Assembly: GCA_036023115.1 (NCBI GenBank) | Contig: JAYKKT010000089.1 | Span: 18,284,501-18,348,500 of the forward strand | Direction of reading: 5' to 3' | DNA from: Brasenia schreberi | Lineage: Eukaryota > Streptophyta > Magnoliopsida > Nymphaeales > Cabombaceae | DNA length: 64,000 nt | Part shown: in pieces, positions 12,168 to 25,080 of the stretch | How positions within the stretch are numbered: position 1 is the stretch's first letter | How the letters are laid out: every line of letters starts with the position of its first letter | Notes under the pieces: model-generated | The model's input: only the letters and a program-made list of their open reading frames with translations | The model's database searches: none | Told to the model about the DNA's origin: nothing | Made by a program: the position numbers and the translations under genes

Positions 12168-14207
12168 GACGTGAGTGGGCTGGCTTTGAAGGGGACGAAT
12201 TTCCAGCACTTCACGTTGATAGTTTGGGGGGGGAGAAGAGAGAGAGAGAGAGAGAGGAAGGTCAACAAAAGGGGCTGGCCTTCCCCTCTTGTTTTGTAAA
12301 ATCGTGGGTTGATCTTGTGGGCTGCACTCAAGTGTAAGTTGGAGCATTTCACGCCTTGTATGTTGTTGGAAATGGAGAGAAACCTGGCGGCATTGGATGG
12401 GCTTTCTTCAATGGAGATTGGCTGCGTTGGAAACGAGATCAAATGGGCTGATAGGTTGTCAAGGTAAGCCCCTAAAATCCTGCCCAAAGTCCCTTCTTTT
12501 CGTACCTCTCAAAACCACCTAAACCCTAAAACATAAAACGTCAAAAGTCCAGCCAAGATGTTGGCCGAACTTCACTAAAGGAACGATCCTAGTTCTACCT
12601 AAGACTACTCTAATCTAGAACCATACCCAGCTCAGCCATTTGCTGGCCAAGCTCACCTTAGATCCCTCCCAGCCAAACCATCTAGCACTAAACCACCTAA
12701 ACTATTTCCTAAACCAAAACTACTCCTAGAGACCTAGCCAAAACCGAGTGTCTAAAACACTCGGTTCCTTCCTTTGGACGAACCCGTTTTCACCCATCTA
12801 GTTCGGCCCATGCTAGCTGAGTTCATTTTAGGTTTTTCCCTAAACTAAATCCATTACCTAAGTTAGATCCTAACCAAAAGAACTAACCTACACCTACCCA
12901 GCTCGGCCACCCTTTGGCCGAGCCACTCCCTTAGGATCTCACGTGAGATCAAACACCCAACACCAGCCCAAGCTCGGCCACCCTTTGGCCAAGCATTGCC
13001 CTAGAGCTTACCTTAGGATTTCCCCTAAGATCACTCACTATCCCTAAACCAATCTCGACCCATTGTGAGACGAGTATCCCTTCGCATCTCACCCGAACCA
13101 CTTCCCTAGACATCCCCTAACTCGACCACTAGCTGGTCAGGTTTTCCCCTTAGAGCCTTGAGCTAACCTTCGACCAAAACAAATCACCTAGACCTAACTC
13201 AGATCCGTTAGTTTTTCACCCTAGATCTATCATATCTAAGCCCGAAACCCATAGTGCATTAGCTTGTCAATCTAGCCTAGGTCACAATCTAGGATCAACC
13301 TTCTACGCAGCTGGTCATCTCGCAGAGGAAAGTCCATCCAACGGCTATATCCAAGGTCAGGTTTCGCTGAAAAAGGAAGCCCAAGCAAAAGACGAGTAAG
13401 TGCTCGAATCTGGTTCTTTACGCTGTTTCAAATTCAATTCAATTTGATACGGGGTTGTAATAATGGAGCGTAGTCTCCCCCCGGGATGTAATATTATGGT
13501 TTGAAACACGAATCACACACGTACACTCGAGCCTTTCCGCTCTTATCTGCACACCTTTTGCACACAAAACAGGCCTCAACAACCCATAAGATATAGTTCT
13601 ATTTATATATATTCAGCTGGGTTTTAAGGTTCAAGTCGTGTGAGTTGTCTTTCATTGTATACACTCAAAGCACTCACTCACATTGAGCCTTTCCGCTCTT
13701 ACATATATATACGTATTTCCCCTTTCAGCTGGGTTTTTAAGGTTCAAGTCGTGTGAGTTGCCCTTTCAATTTATACACTCAAAGCACTCACTCACATTGA
13801 GCCTTCTCGCTCTTAAGATATAGCTATATATATTTTCCCTTCCGCATCTAAGATATAGCCATATTTCCCTTTCTGCTATTTCCCTTCTGCTATGTCTTGC
13901 ATCGAACCAGACTGGTCAAAATCGTGTAGTACTTGCCTTAAATCGAGCACTAGATGCACACGACTACACGCCAAAATCGGCTAAAAACCCGAGAGATATA
14001 GGAGCGCATAGATCCCATGTATAAAAGTTGGACAAAACCAATAGATAAAACACTTTCAAGTTTTCAAAAAGAGTCGTGTTTGTGTAAAATCGAGTTTTTC
14101 TAAAGCGTACAGACTGACCCTTGCGCGCCAGTGCAAGAAAGTCTGCGACGAAAAGAACCCATTGTCCACAGTCGCCCCAAAAGTCAGATATTTTCAAAAA
14201 TTACTTC

Positions 14208-14237
14208 GCTAGCTTGAGAAAGCTAGCCGGCACGCCC
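14208..14237 (+). other. U5 hairpin with PBS-like nonamer, element B 5' LTR
   Basis: GCTAGCTT/AAGCTAGC with a 4-nt loop, followed by GGCACGCCC. The B 3' LTR has the full TGGCACGCCC at 24990-24999. The primer site proper begins 90 bp downstream at 14318. Confidence 0.68.
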
Positions 14238-14317
14238 TTTTTAAAGTGACGTAAGCACAAAAAGATTCGCTTCAGGCCTAAGAACCAGGAGACGAGGATT
14301 TTCCGTGTCTACAGATT

Positions 14318-14335
14318 TGGCACGCCCGGTGGGAC
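14318..14335 (+). other. Primer binding site of element B
   Basis: TGGCACGCCCGGTGGGAC, four bases inside the 5' LTR end. It is identical over 18 nt to the primer sites of A, D, E and F, although the U3 regions of the two subfamilies have diverged. Confidence 0.88.
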
Positions 14336-14457
14336 GTGGGTCTTTAGGAAAAATCGATACAAAACAAACCAATCTCTAAAAAAATCGTTTGTTTTCAAAG
14401 TGTTTTAACTCTTTGTCTTCTTGCATTTCATAGTTGGATTTAAAAAGCGTCGGAGTC

Positions 14458-17322
14458 ATGTCGAGTTCAGACTCCAATGAAGTGTCTAGCCGGTTCTCAT
14501 GCTCTTCAAGTTCTCATTCTAGAAGATCTTTGAAAAATCGAAAACAAAAGGAGGAAGAGTTAAAAAGAGAATACGAGGCCAAGGTCGCTGCACTCAGCCA
14601 AGAGGCTGAAGCAGCTGATTCGTGTTCGTCACATGGCGAACCGATAAAGGCCAAAAAGAAGTTTGGAAAAACTCGTAAAAACAAGGAGACCTCCGAGATA
14701 GAAGGCCACCAATACTTCGATTCCTTCACTCACAAGGATCGAAAAGCCCTACAACAGTTGCTGAAAGGGCAAAATAGAGAGAAAACAACGTACGTCCTGT
14801 CTGATTTTCTCCCTTTAGATTACGAAACAGACAGTGACGACAAAATACCGAATTTCCATCGGTATGATGGCACGGGAGACCCTAGGTCTCACCTACAGCT
14901 TTTCTCTCGTCGAGCCCACAAGAAAAAGAAGGACTCGATGAAATGGGTATATTGGTTCCCCTTATCCCTCAAAGGCATAGCTTCTAAATGGCTGGCTTCC
15001 TACGATTTGAGCCAGTTCGCAACTTTTGAAGAGTTAGCGAACTGCTTCATGCAAAGATTTTCACACAACGTAGAAGTCACGCCTACATTGAACACTTTGA
15101 GTGATACGAAGCAAGGTATGAACGAAGATGTGCATACATTTATCGTTCGATGGAGGTCTCTCCTTGGACAAGTACGAGAATCCATATCCGAAGGATGCGC
15201 AGTAATGCTCATCCTGGACAATTTCAAAACTGAATTGAAAACTCTTCTTTCTTTACATGAAATCTCTACTTTCCACAAACTGATTAAAAAAGCATCTCTT
15301 TTTGAGACGAATTTGAAAAAAGGGGTTTACGACCACTTGTGGAAAGGGAGCGTAAATCCAAAGACTCGCTTGGAAAAGCCTGGCAATTACGGGCTACCCA
15401 CCATAGACAAAGGGGAAAAGCCCCACAAGATCGCCAATGTCCGGGTAGATCCAAGGCTGGCGAGCACTTCAAAGAATTTCGAAAATTTTGAAAACAGAAA
15501 AGACAAAAAAATACAAAAACCATTTGAAAAAAGGGAGTATACTCCGCTGGGACAACCTGTGTCGGAGGTCCTAGACCTCCTACTCGCCCAAGGCATGATC
15601 GAACTCCCTGAAATCCCCGAGGGAACCACTTCCAAAGGGAGGTTTTTGAATCGATTTTGTAAGTATCATCGGCTCAAAGGCCATGATACAAAGCAGTGTT
15701 TTTCCCTCCTAAACCAAATCGAGAACTTGATAGCAGAGGGCCGGCTCCAGGTCACTGAGGAACCGGAGCCTGCCCAAGCTATTTTCAAAGAACCCTTCCC
15801 TAATCATGCAAGTACCAGTGGGAAGGGTAAAGAGGTATGTGCTCTCACGATTTCGGAGAGTTTAGCGCATATATAAAAGTCTGGCTTTTCTTGTGCATCT
15901 ACCCTCATCCTTCATAGAAAATCCGCCCAAGTAGTGATTCGGGGACCACCAAGAGTTCCGTCTCCGATTAAACCAGTTTTTAAAATTCGAGGTGCTCCAA
16001 AACAGTCGATTAGAGCCATCTTAAGCACGAACCCTAGGTTGATCGTAGGGGAAGTGACAAGATCTGGGAGGATCTATCAACCCCCACATCTACAAAATGC
16101 TAAAAAAGTGGTCAGTGTGCCTGGCCCTTCAAAAGCGTGTATTCTTGGAGTTCTGCCCAAAACGGACAAAGGAAAAGTCGTTTTAAACTTGTATGATTTC
16201 GAAAACCATCTTTCAAAGATTCCCATTAACATGTCCATCCTAGAGCTGATACAAACCTCGCCTAGGCATAGACTCGGGTTAGAGAAAATTCTAGAAAGAG
16301 CAAAGGTTAGTTCGGACATAACCCCAGAATCCTTGTCCAATCAAGTGGCGTCCATAGGTGCAAAAACACCTATCATGTTTTCATAAGAGGATCTCGAAAG
16401 ACCCTATGAAACCCATAATCAGGCCCTACACATCGAGGTGGTATTAAATCACCACTCTCTAGATAGGTGCCTAGTTGACGGGGGAGGAGGGCTCAACATC
16501 CTTCCACTTCACATAGCACATCAGATTGGAGTCACCTTAACTTCCATAAACCCAAGCACCATCGTAATCACTGGATACGATGGAAATGCATCCAGACCTT
16601 TAGGATCCGTTGAACTTCCCATGGAAACGGGAGGGATAGCTCACGTGGGGGTATTCCATGTTTTGGACATCCACCCCCACTACAACCTATTGCTGGGAAG
16701 GCCTTGGATACACAACCTGCATGCTCTGCCGTCCACCTTCCATAAGTGTGTTAAAATCCCTTTTGAAAACCAAGTCATTATGATCCTAAGTGAGAGTCAT
16801 TCGCAGCTTCAGGGGATTCAAAATTTACCATGCTTTTCAAGTTCCCAGTCCTACGAGGCCAACTTAGGGCAAACCGTGGTCGAACCACCAAAGCTCACCC
16901 TTCAGGTACCTAGGAAGGTCGTACACATCCAGGGGCCGCCCAAGGCTGGCCCACTCAAAACACTAACCATCCCAGGAAAACCCAAGCATCCACTATTTCC
17001 AAAACCCCTGGAGAGAAAACCTTATGTGCATAACATGGACGATAGCAAGTTCCAGGATCACGAATTATATGAAAACTTTTCCAAAAACAAAAAATCATGG
17101 AACATGTTATTAAACATGGGGTATATGCCATACAAAAGTCTAGGGGCACAAAATCAGGGTCTCGTAGAACCCATCTTGCCAAAAGCCAACCAAAGCCGAC
17201 ACGGGATCGGCTATACTCCCAGAATACCGCCAGAACCACCCCCTGTGACCACCTGGGTCAAGGGTGCCCTGGAGCCTACCCAAGCGGAAACCTACAATTT
17301 AGATCTCTTGTTCGGAGTCTAA
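14458..17322 (+). pseudogene. Element B ORF1: Gag-protease, two internal stops
   Basis: One frame from ATG 14458 (MSSSDSNEV) to the stop at 17322. A non-ATG start nine codons upstream is possible but less likely. Visible parts are a coiled-coil-like charged N terminus, the Gag core (MKWVYWFPLS onward), a zinc knuckle of type C-X2-H-X4-H-X4-C (CKYHRLKGHDTKQC, from about 15657) and a protease with LVDGGGG (Asp about residue 674). Stops interrupt it at 15874 (TAA, at a small indel) and 16384 (TAA, where D and E have a GAA codon). Both downstream parts stay in the same frame, so decay is recent in this gene. ORF2 follows after 25 nt. Confidence 0.93.
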
Positions 17323-17331
17323 CTAGTGGCG

Positions 17332-17345
17332 TTTTTCCTTTGTAG
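17332..17345 (+). other. Splice-acceptor-like sequence before ORF2 (element B)
   Basis: TTTTTCCTTTGTAG ends two bases before the ORF2 ATG at 17348. It is the counterpart of 39931-39944 in D, preserved even though B belongs to a different subfamily. Confidence 0.45.
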
Positions 17346-17347
17346 GT

Positions 17348-20300
17348 ATGATGGAAGATCCCTCAATCAAAAATCCAAAAACATTTGAAAAACTCGAAAT
17401 TCAAAAAATTGAAAAATCCCAAAAACCAAAAACATTTGAAAAAGATCAAAAACTCGAAAAAAGAGTTGTTTGTATAGTTCCTAAAGTTCTTTCCTTACAA
17501 AAATCCAAAAAAATCGGAAATTTACAAAATACCAAAAACAAAATCCTGTATTTAGCAGGTCCTGATAAAGGTTTTGAAGGAGAAAAGAATTTCGAAAAGA
17601 AAGTCCTCTTCATAAGAGGACCAAAATCTTCAAAACCTGCAGAAAATCCAAAACAAAAACCAAGCGTTTGCGAAAACTGTGCGTCAAGTCCAAATTCCCT
17701 AGGATTTAGAAGTCTTGAGAATGATCAAAGCCCAGAATTGGATTCCCTCGAGGAAGACCCTGCTTCTGAGCTCCCTGAATTTCATAAAATTCTTGATTTT
17801 GAAAAACCTTCGAAATCAGTAGGAGGAGATTTTATAGAGATAAACTTAGGGAATGATTTAAAGCCGAAAATCATTAAGGTAGGCACATGTCTGCATGAGC
17901 ACGAAAAAGCATCATTCATTGCATTTTTGAAAACCTACATTGATGTGTTTGCATGGACATATGAAGACATTCCGGGTATAGACCCGAATGTTGTAGAGCA
18001 TCGTCTTCCCTTAGATTCAGATGCAAAACCCGTAAAACAAAAGCTTAGGAAGATACATCCGAATGTGCATTCACAAGTCAAAGAGGGTTTAGAAGATTTG
18101 TTAAAAGCCAGATTTATAAAACCCGTTGCGTATTCTGATTGGTTATCCAATATAGTTGTTGTTCGAAAAACCAGTGGGAAAATTCTAATATGCATCGATT
18201 TCAGAAACCTGAATAAAGCCACCCCAAAAGATAATTTCCCTTTACCAAACATTGATTTGATAGTCGATAGTACTGCAAATCATGAAATGTTTTCATTCAT
18301 GGATGGCTATTCAGGATATAACCAAATCAAACTAAGCCCACGAGATCAGGCTAAAACCGCCTTTACAACCCCATGGGGCACGTACTGTTATACAGTCATG
18401 CCCTTTGGTTTGAAAAATGCTGGCGCCACGTACCAAAGAGCTATGACCTCGATCTTTCACGATCAAATTCATGAGCTCGTAGAGGTATATGTAGATGATC
18501 TCCTGGCTAAATCAAAAACTCGATGCACTCATCTCGAATGCTTACAAAAGATTTTCGAAAGGCTTAGACTTTACAACATAAAGCTAAACCCTCAAAAGTG
18601 CGTATTCGGTGTAGAATCCGGTAAGCTTTTAGGATTTATGGTAAGCCAAAGGGGCATAGAAGTCGACCCCTCTAAGTGTAGAGCCATCATAGACATGACT
18701 CCACCCTCCAATCTCACGCAGATTCGTAGCCTCCAGGGTCGCCTACAGTCCATTCGCAGGTTTATCTCAAACCTGGCAACTAGATGCGAACCCTTCAACA
18801 AGTTGCTGAGGAAGGGTACGAAATTTTTATGGGATGACGAGTGCCAAAAATCATTTGAAAGATTAAAAGCGTACTTAGTTAATCCCCCTGTTTTAAACCC
18901 TCCAAAACCAGGAAAACCTCTTCTACTTTACATTTCTGTGCATGCGAATGCCTTGGGAGCTCTGTTACTCAATACGAGGATGACACTCACAAAGAATGTG
19001 CCATATACTATCTTTCGAAAACTCTCCTGGCTTATGAAAGGAATTATCAGGCCATGGAGAAGACGTGCTTGGCCCTAGTTTGGGCCTGCCAGAAATTTTG
19101 ACACTATTTCCTAGATCATGAGATCTGGATAGTGTCCAAGCTTGACCCAATCAAGCACTTATTCGAAAAACCCATTCTCACTGGTAGATTGGGCAAATGG
19201 CAACTCCTTCTAATGGAGTATGATTTAAAATACCATCACCAGGTCTCCATTAAGGGGCAAGCCCTAGCAGACTACGTGGCTGACTTCCCCCTAGAGGATG
19301 CGTATCCCACACTCAATGAAATGCCTGATGAAGGCATATTGCAAAACCATTTTCAAAACCACATTCTGGCAAACTCTTTCGAAAAACAAGTGTGGAAGAT
19401 GCACTTCGACGGGGCACGAAACCAACGAGGGGCCGGTGCTGGGATCATCCTCGTATCCCCTGAAAAGGGAGAGATCCCCATAGCAATTCGCCTAGATTTC
19501 GAATGTTCCAACAATATAGCCGAGTATGAAGCACTCATACAAGGTTTAAAAGTTTCGAAAAAATTTAAACTGCTTCCAGGTCTTTGGGGGCATCATGCAT
19601 CGAGGTCTTTGGAGATTCACTCCTGGTCATAAACCAAGTTTTAAAAATTTGGCAAGTTTGAAATGAAAAACTGCTTCCATACCACGAATTGGCCACTCGA
19701 CTGGTTGAGTCGTTCCAATCGTGCACTCTCACACATGTAGGAAGAGAGGATAATGGCGTCGCTGACGCCCTCTCATCCTTGGGTTCAGCCCTAAGGGTCG
19801 ATCCCACTTTGGGAACCAGACCCCTTGAAATATGGCACTCACCCACTCCTTCCATACACGATTTGCAAATTTGCCAAAATAACCCTAATTCTGATGAAAA
19901 ACCTTGGTTTTATGACATAAAGAATTTTCTAGAAAATGGGGGATTCACTGAGGATGCCACGTCTAAAGATAAGGCATTCATCTGAAAAATTTACACCCGA
20001 TACACGATTTTGGGAGGGGTTTCTGTACAAAAAGAGTTTTACGGGCATCTTACTAAGATGCGTCGACCTAGAGGAGGCTAGGATTGTTATGCACGAATTC
20101 CACGATGGAGAATGTGGAGGTCATGTCAATGCCAACATGATGGCAATGAAAATACTTAGAGCAGGTTATTTTTGGTCTACCCTGAGAAAGGATTGCCACG
20201 ATCATGTTAGGAAGTGTCACCCGTGTCAAGTGCATGGTCACGCCATTCATATCCCCTCATCATCACTGCATTTCGTGGTCAGCCCCTGGCCATTCACCAT

Positions 20301-21153
20301 GTGGGCATTTGATATCGTAGGACCAATTTTTCCAAAGGCCTCAAACGGACACAGGTTCATTTTAGCAGCCACTGAGTATTTTTCCAAGTGGGTCGAAGCC
20401 GCCTCCCTGACAAATGTCCAGGGACAACATGTGGTGGCCTTCATTAGGAAAAACATCTTGGCTCGATTTGGAGTTCCAAGAGATCTTGTGTCCGATAATG
20501 GCACCCCATTTAAAAATGAGCGGATGGTCAAGCTGTGCAACAAGTATGGCATAAATCATCACTTCTCATCGCCTTACTACCCTCAAGGCAACGGCCAAGC
20601 CGAAGCCACCAACAAGACTCTCATCAGCATTGTTGAGAAAACCTTAGAGAAGGGTAGAACATGGCACGAGAAGTTGGATGAAGCCTTATGGGCTTATAGG
20701 ACTTCCATCCGCACTCCCACAAATGCCACACCTTTTGAGTTGGTTTACGGCACAAACGCCATTCTCCCCATCCATACACATCTGCATTCATTTCATACAT
20801 CCGTTGCACTCGACCTCCCCCTAGAGACGCTTCAGCATGCTAGGATGGCCGAACTAGATCTATTAGATGAGAGGCGACTCCTTGCTATGGACCATGCTCA
20901 TGCATACCGGCAAAGGATCGCCCGACATTATGAGAAACATATGAAACCTCGCCACTTTGAAGTGGGAGAGCTCGTTTTGAAAATCATCCACCATCGTGGC
21001 CCACATCCACTTGGAAAGTGGCGGCCCAAGTGGGAGGGCCCTTATGTCGTGCATGGAACCACCACAAACAATTCTTATTGGTTAACCGATGTCGAGGGTA
21101 GGAATTTAGCAGATCCCATAAATATTCAGTATTTGAAAAAGTATCACGTATAG
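17348..21153 (+). pseudogene. Element B ORF2: RT-RNaseH-aRNaseH-integrase, inactivated
   Basis: Starts ATGATGGAAG. The first ~330 residues are a Lys-rich region with three [IV][CYF][IL]-x-x-P repeats. Then come RT with YVDD (residues 381-384), Ty3-type RNase H (about 18917-19080), a second RNase H beginning HFDGA (about 19405), and integrase with the HHCC zinc region (20088-20227), Asp 20311, Asp 20494 and Glu 20602 (D35E). Breaks are a 1-bp loss near 18972, a TGA near 19098, an insertion of about 20 bp near 19565 (partly copied from 19666), a TGA near 19662, CGA to TGA at 19983 and a 1-bp gain near 20020. The integrase catalytic part itself is open. Confidence 0.93.
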
Positions 21154-22322
21154 GGTCTGAGTTAAATTCCCATTCTGCAAAAAAATATTTTTGGGAAAAT
21201 CTATTTTGAAACTTCGAAATCAAGGACTCAAGGTGAGTTGTGTAAACCCGGATGAGAGAATCGACATTTTGTGAAAAAGGTAGAGCTTTTCAAATATGTG
21301 GTTACATTTCAAAATCCTTCTTTTTACAAAGAAAGGCCTAGTTCAATATAGCAAGATATTTACAAGTAGTACGTGCTATTTCTAAATAGGCTGATCTGGA
21401 ATGGATCGAGTATGACCTTGGGATAAGTCTTCCCCTCTTCTCTTCTCCTTCCAAAAGGAAAACTTGGCCAAAATAAAGGGAAATTCCCGCCAGAATCTCT
21501 TTCCAAAGAAAGAAACCTGAATCAAAAGAAAAAAATTGATTCTTCCATGGAAAAGAGGGATTAAAGAAAAAATACTCCCAAAGGGAGACCCTCTATGAAA
21601 AAAGAAAGAAAAAGGCCAAAAAGCTCAAAAGAGCAGTTTTCCGCCTTCCTTGCCTCAAACCACGGGACACTTCAGAAGGGACCGTGGTACTTCTTTCCCA
21701 TCCCTACGACTTATCCCAAGCAAAACAGGGTTCATTTCAGGGAATCCTAAAGTAAAAATAGGTTTACTTAACTTGAATTTCATCTTGTTTGAGAATTCGA
21801 CGTTTTAAGTAAGGAGTAGGAATTTTAAAAATGTAGCTTGTTTTCTCGTAAAACCTCTGCTAGTTTAGCAAGTGTCGAGGCTCAAGTAAAGGCAAACACG
21901 AGGAGCTGAAGGTCCTTGGGATCAACGGTTCAAAAAGGTTTTTTCCTTCTAAAAACGAATTTTCCAAAAACTCGAACATCGAGCATACGTAAGGCCCACT
22001 CACTTGGAGCAGCAGGTCTTCATAAAAGTCTCAAAAGTTCGACCATATGATTTGGTCTCTAGGAGATCGCCCTTTCTAACACCTCATCCATATCATGCAC
22101 CTTTGCATATCCACGCATGAACATTTCATATGTGATCTCCACTTAGGGTTAGATCCACAGAAAGTCCCCTTTTGGCAAAAAAATCCCCTCCTATCGGGTT
22201 TTTAAAAGAAAGGTTCTTTTTCTCAAAATTTGGGACGATCCCATATTCTCAAGATCAAATCCGGGAGAAAACAAACAGGGGTGTTATCTTCTTCGCCATT
22301 ATCCAAATCAATTTTGATAATG
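21154..22322 (+). other. Element B non-coding 3' interval
   Basis: Homologous to the same interval in A, D and E, including the ACCACGG/CCGTGGT inverted repeat (21659-21665 and 21682-21688). I see no sustained open frame and no env-like gene. Confidence 0.72.
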
Positions 22323-22337
22323 CCAAAGAGGGGCATC
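22323..22337 (+). other. Polypurine tract of element B
   Basis: CCAAAGAGGGGCATC directly abuts the 3' LTR start TGTAAACACC at 22338. Confidence 0.85.
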
Positions 22338-23066
22338 TGTAAACACCCCAAAAACCCAAATACTTTTCAAAACCAAATGCCTGGTTCGAAAACCAGTTCA
22401 AAAGATAAGTTTGGAATTTTCTAAAAACTCAGGAACTCAAAACATTTCAAAATTCTGTTTTCCAAACCTGTTTGGAACACGAAAAATCTTGAAAATGGAC
22501 GAAAGTCCAATTTTTACAAAAGACCAGACGAACAGATGAAGCCTGGCTCAAAACAGTCGCAAAAGATTCAAAAAGTTCAAAGGTCAAGCCCAGCCCAATG
22601 AAAAGTGAATTTCGAGGACGAAAAAGAAGCCCAGGCCATAAACGCATTTCAAGCTTGAAGCATCAAAGGCCAAGCCAAAAGCATCTCTGAAATCACGGAA
22701 AATCCAAGTCAAAAGGAAGAAGAAACAGTCGAAACAGAGTCCAGAAAGGCGAAAAGAAGCTCGGACGATGAAAATGGGAAAAACCCAGCGTAAGACGGAA
22801 TCTTAATGAACTCAGGACCCGCACGAAGCATCCGGCTTGAAACGCCAGAAAGGACTGAAGAAGAGAAAAATTTGGATAAAATCTGGATCCAAAAATCCAG
22901 ATCCAGATCCAAGATCCATATCCAAACAAAACTTGGATTGAATTAAATCTAGATTTTAGAAACCAACAAAGGATCCATATCCACACAAGGGGCCTATAAA
23001 AGGACGTGAGTGGGCTGGCTTTGAAGGGGACGAATTTCCAGCACTTCACGTTGATAGTTTGGGGGG

Positions 23067-23097
<31 letters not shown>

Positions 23098-25075
23098 GAA
23101 GGTCAACAAAAGGGGCTGGCCTTCCCTTCTTGTTTTGTAAAATCGTGGGTTGATCTTGTGGGCTGCACTCAAGTGTAAGTTGGAGCATTTCACGCCTTGT
23201 ATGTTGCTGGAAATGGAGAGAAACCTGGCGGCATTGGATGGGCTTTCTTCAATGGAGATTGACTGCGTTGGAAACGAGATCAAATGGGCTGATAGGTTGT
23301 CAAGGTAAGCCCCTAAAATCCTGCCCAAAGTCCCTTCTTTTCGTACCTCTCAAAACCACCTAAAACATAAAACGTCAAAAGTCCAGCCAAGATGCTGGCC
23401 GAACTTCACTAAAGGAACGATCCTAGTTCTACCTAAGACTACTCTAATCTAGAACCATACCCAGCTCGGCCATTGGCTGGCCAAGCTCACCTTAGATCCC
23501 TCCCAGCCAAACCATCTAGCACTAAACCACCTAAACTATTTCCTAAACCAAAACTACTCCTAGAGACCTAGCCAAAACCGAGTGTCTAAAACACTCGGTT
23601 CCTTCCTTTGGACGAACCCGTTTTCACCCATCTAGTTCGGCCCATGCTAGCTGAGTTCATTTTAGGTTTTTCCCTAAACTAAATCCATTACCTAAGTTAG
23701 ATCCTAACCAAAAGAACTAACCTACACCTACCCAACTCGGCCACCCTTTGGCCGAGCCACTCCCTTAGGATCTCACGTGAGATCAAACACCCAACACTAG
23801 CCCAAGCTCGGCCACCCTTTGGCCAAGCATTGCCCTAGAGCTTACCTTAGGATTTCCCCTAAGATCACTCACTATCCCTAAACCAATCTCGACCCATTGT
23901 GAGACGAGTATCCCTTCGCATCTCGCCCGAACCACTTCCCTAGACATCCCCTAACTCGACCACTAGCTGGTCAGGTTTTCCCCTTAGAGCCTTGAGCTAA
24001 CCTTCGACCAAAACAAATCACCTAGACCTAACTCAGATCCGTTAGTTTTTCACCCTAGATCTATCATATCTAAGCCCGAAACCCATAGTGCATTAGCTTG
24101 TCAATCTAGCCCACGTCACGATCTAGGATCAACCTTCTACGCAGCTGGTCATCTCGCAGAGGAAAGTCCATCCAACGGCTATATCCAAGGTTAGGTTTCG
24201 CTGAAAAAGGAAGCCCAAGCAAAAGACGAGTAAGTGCTCGAATCTGGTTCTTTACGTTGTTTCAAATTCAATTCAATTTGATACGGGATTGTAATAATGG
24301 AGCGTAGTCTCCCCCCAGGATGTAATATTATGGTTTGAAACACGAATCACACACGTACACTCGAGCCTTTCCGCTCTTACATATATATACGTATTTCCCC
24401 TTTCAGCTGGGTTTTTAAGGTTCAAGTCGTGTGAGTTGCCCTTTCAATTTATACACTCAAAGCACTCACTCACATTGAGCCTTCTCGCTCTTAAGATATA
24501 GCTATATATATTTTCCCTTCCGCATCTAAGATATAGCCATATTTCCCTTTCTGCTATTTCCCTTCTGCTATGTCTTTAAATTCTGGGTTTTCCCTTCAAG
24601 TTGTGTGAGTTTGCATCGCATATCCGCCACACTCGAGATAGGGAGCATACTTGCATCGAACCAGACTGGTCAAAATCGTGTAGTACTTGCCTTAAATCGA
24701 GCACTAGATGCACACGACTACACGCCAAAATCGGCTAAAAACCCGAGAGATATAGGAGCGCATAGATCCCATGTATAAAAGTTGCAAATTTGACAAAACC
24801 AATAGATAAAACACTTTCAAGTTTTCAAAAAAAGTCGTGTTTGTGTAAAATCGAGTTTTTCTAAAGCGTACAGACTGACCCTTGCGCGCCGGTGCAAGAA
24901 AGTCTGCGACGAAAAGAACCCACTTGTCCACAATCGCCCCAAAAGTCAGATATTTTCAAAAATTACTTCGCTAGCTTGAGAAAGCTAGCTGGCACGCCCT
25001 TTTTAAAGCGACGTAAGCACGAAAAGATTCGCTTCAGGCCTAAGAACCCGGAGACGAGGATTTTCCGTGTCTACA
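22338..25075 (+). repeat. Element B 3' LTR, 2738 bp
   Basis: Same tips and order as the 5' copy. The GA run (about 23070-23098) is longer than in the 5' LTR. It has one rather than two copies of the 156-bp TGAGCCTTTCCGCTCTTA unit, and it retains 76 bp (about 24576-24651) missing from the 5' LTR near 13885. TATA box at 22995-23002; U5 hairpin with TGGCACGCCC at 24970-24999. Confidence 0.95.
22995..23002 (+). promoter_or_regulatory. TATA box in element B 3' LTR
   Basis: TATAAAAG, identical to the 5' LTR copy at 12160-12167. If active it would read out through U5 into the flanking LTR of A. Confidence 0.65.
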
Positions 25076-25080
25076 GTGGC
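25076..25080. repeat. Right target-site duplication of element B (GTGGC)
   Basis: Exact copy of 11498-11502. Joining 11502 to 25081 restores the interrupted LTR of A, as judged from the intact copy at 1-1942. Confidence 0.95.

Larger units (their letters stand above)
11503..14313 (+). repeat. Element B 5' LTR, 2811 bp
   Basis: Starts TGTAAACACC and ends GTGTCTACA, so the tips form an imperfect inverted repeat (TGTA-A/G-ACAC). It holds GGATCC-like repeats (about 12047-12145), a TATA box, a GA microsatellite (about 12237-12257), GTAAGC (12474) and GTAAGT (13396) donor-like sites, a conserved TTGTAATAATGG module (about 13446-13492) and two copies of a 156-bp unit around 13531-13701. It is 73 bp longer than the 3' LTR: that copy lacks the extra 156-bp unit, while this one lacks 76 bp near 13885. 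Confidence 0.95.
11503..25075 (+). mobile_element. Element B: complete Tat-type Ty3/gypsy retrotransposon, 13.57 kb
   Basis: The only element whole within the window: two LTRs, primer site, ORF1, ORF2, polypurine tract and matching GTGGC duplications. It is inserted in the 5' LTR of element A in the opposite orientation. Its U3 sequence is unlike that of A, C, D, E and F, although the U5 end, primer site and proteins are clearly related, so it defines a second subfamily; the G fragment belongs with it. Its LTRs differ by roughly 2-3% by eye in the first 550 bp, so it is older than D or E. Both reading frames are broken. Confidence 0.96.

Noticed and set aside
12237..12257. GA microsatellite as a separate feature of interest
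   Set aside because: Short and confined to the B LTRs; it differs in length between the two LTRs as expected from slippage.
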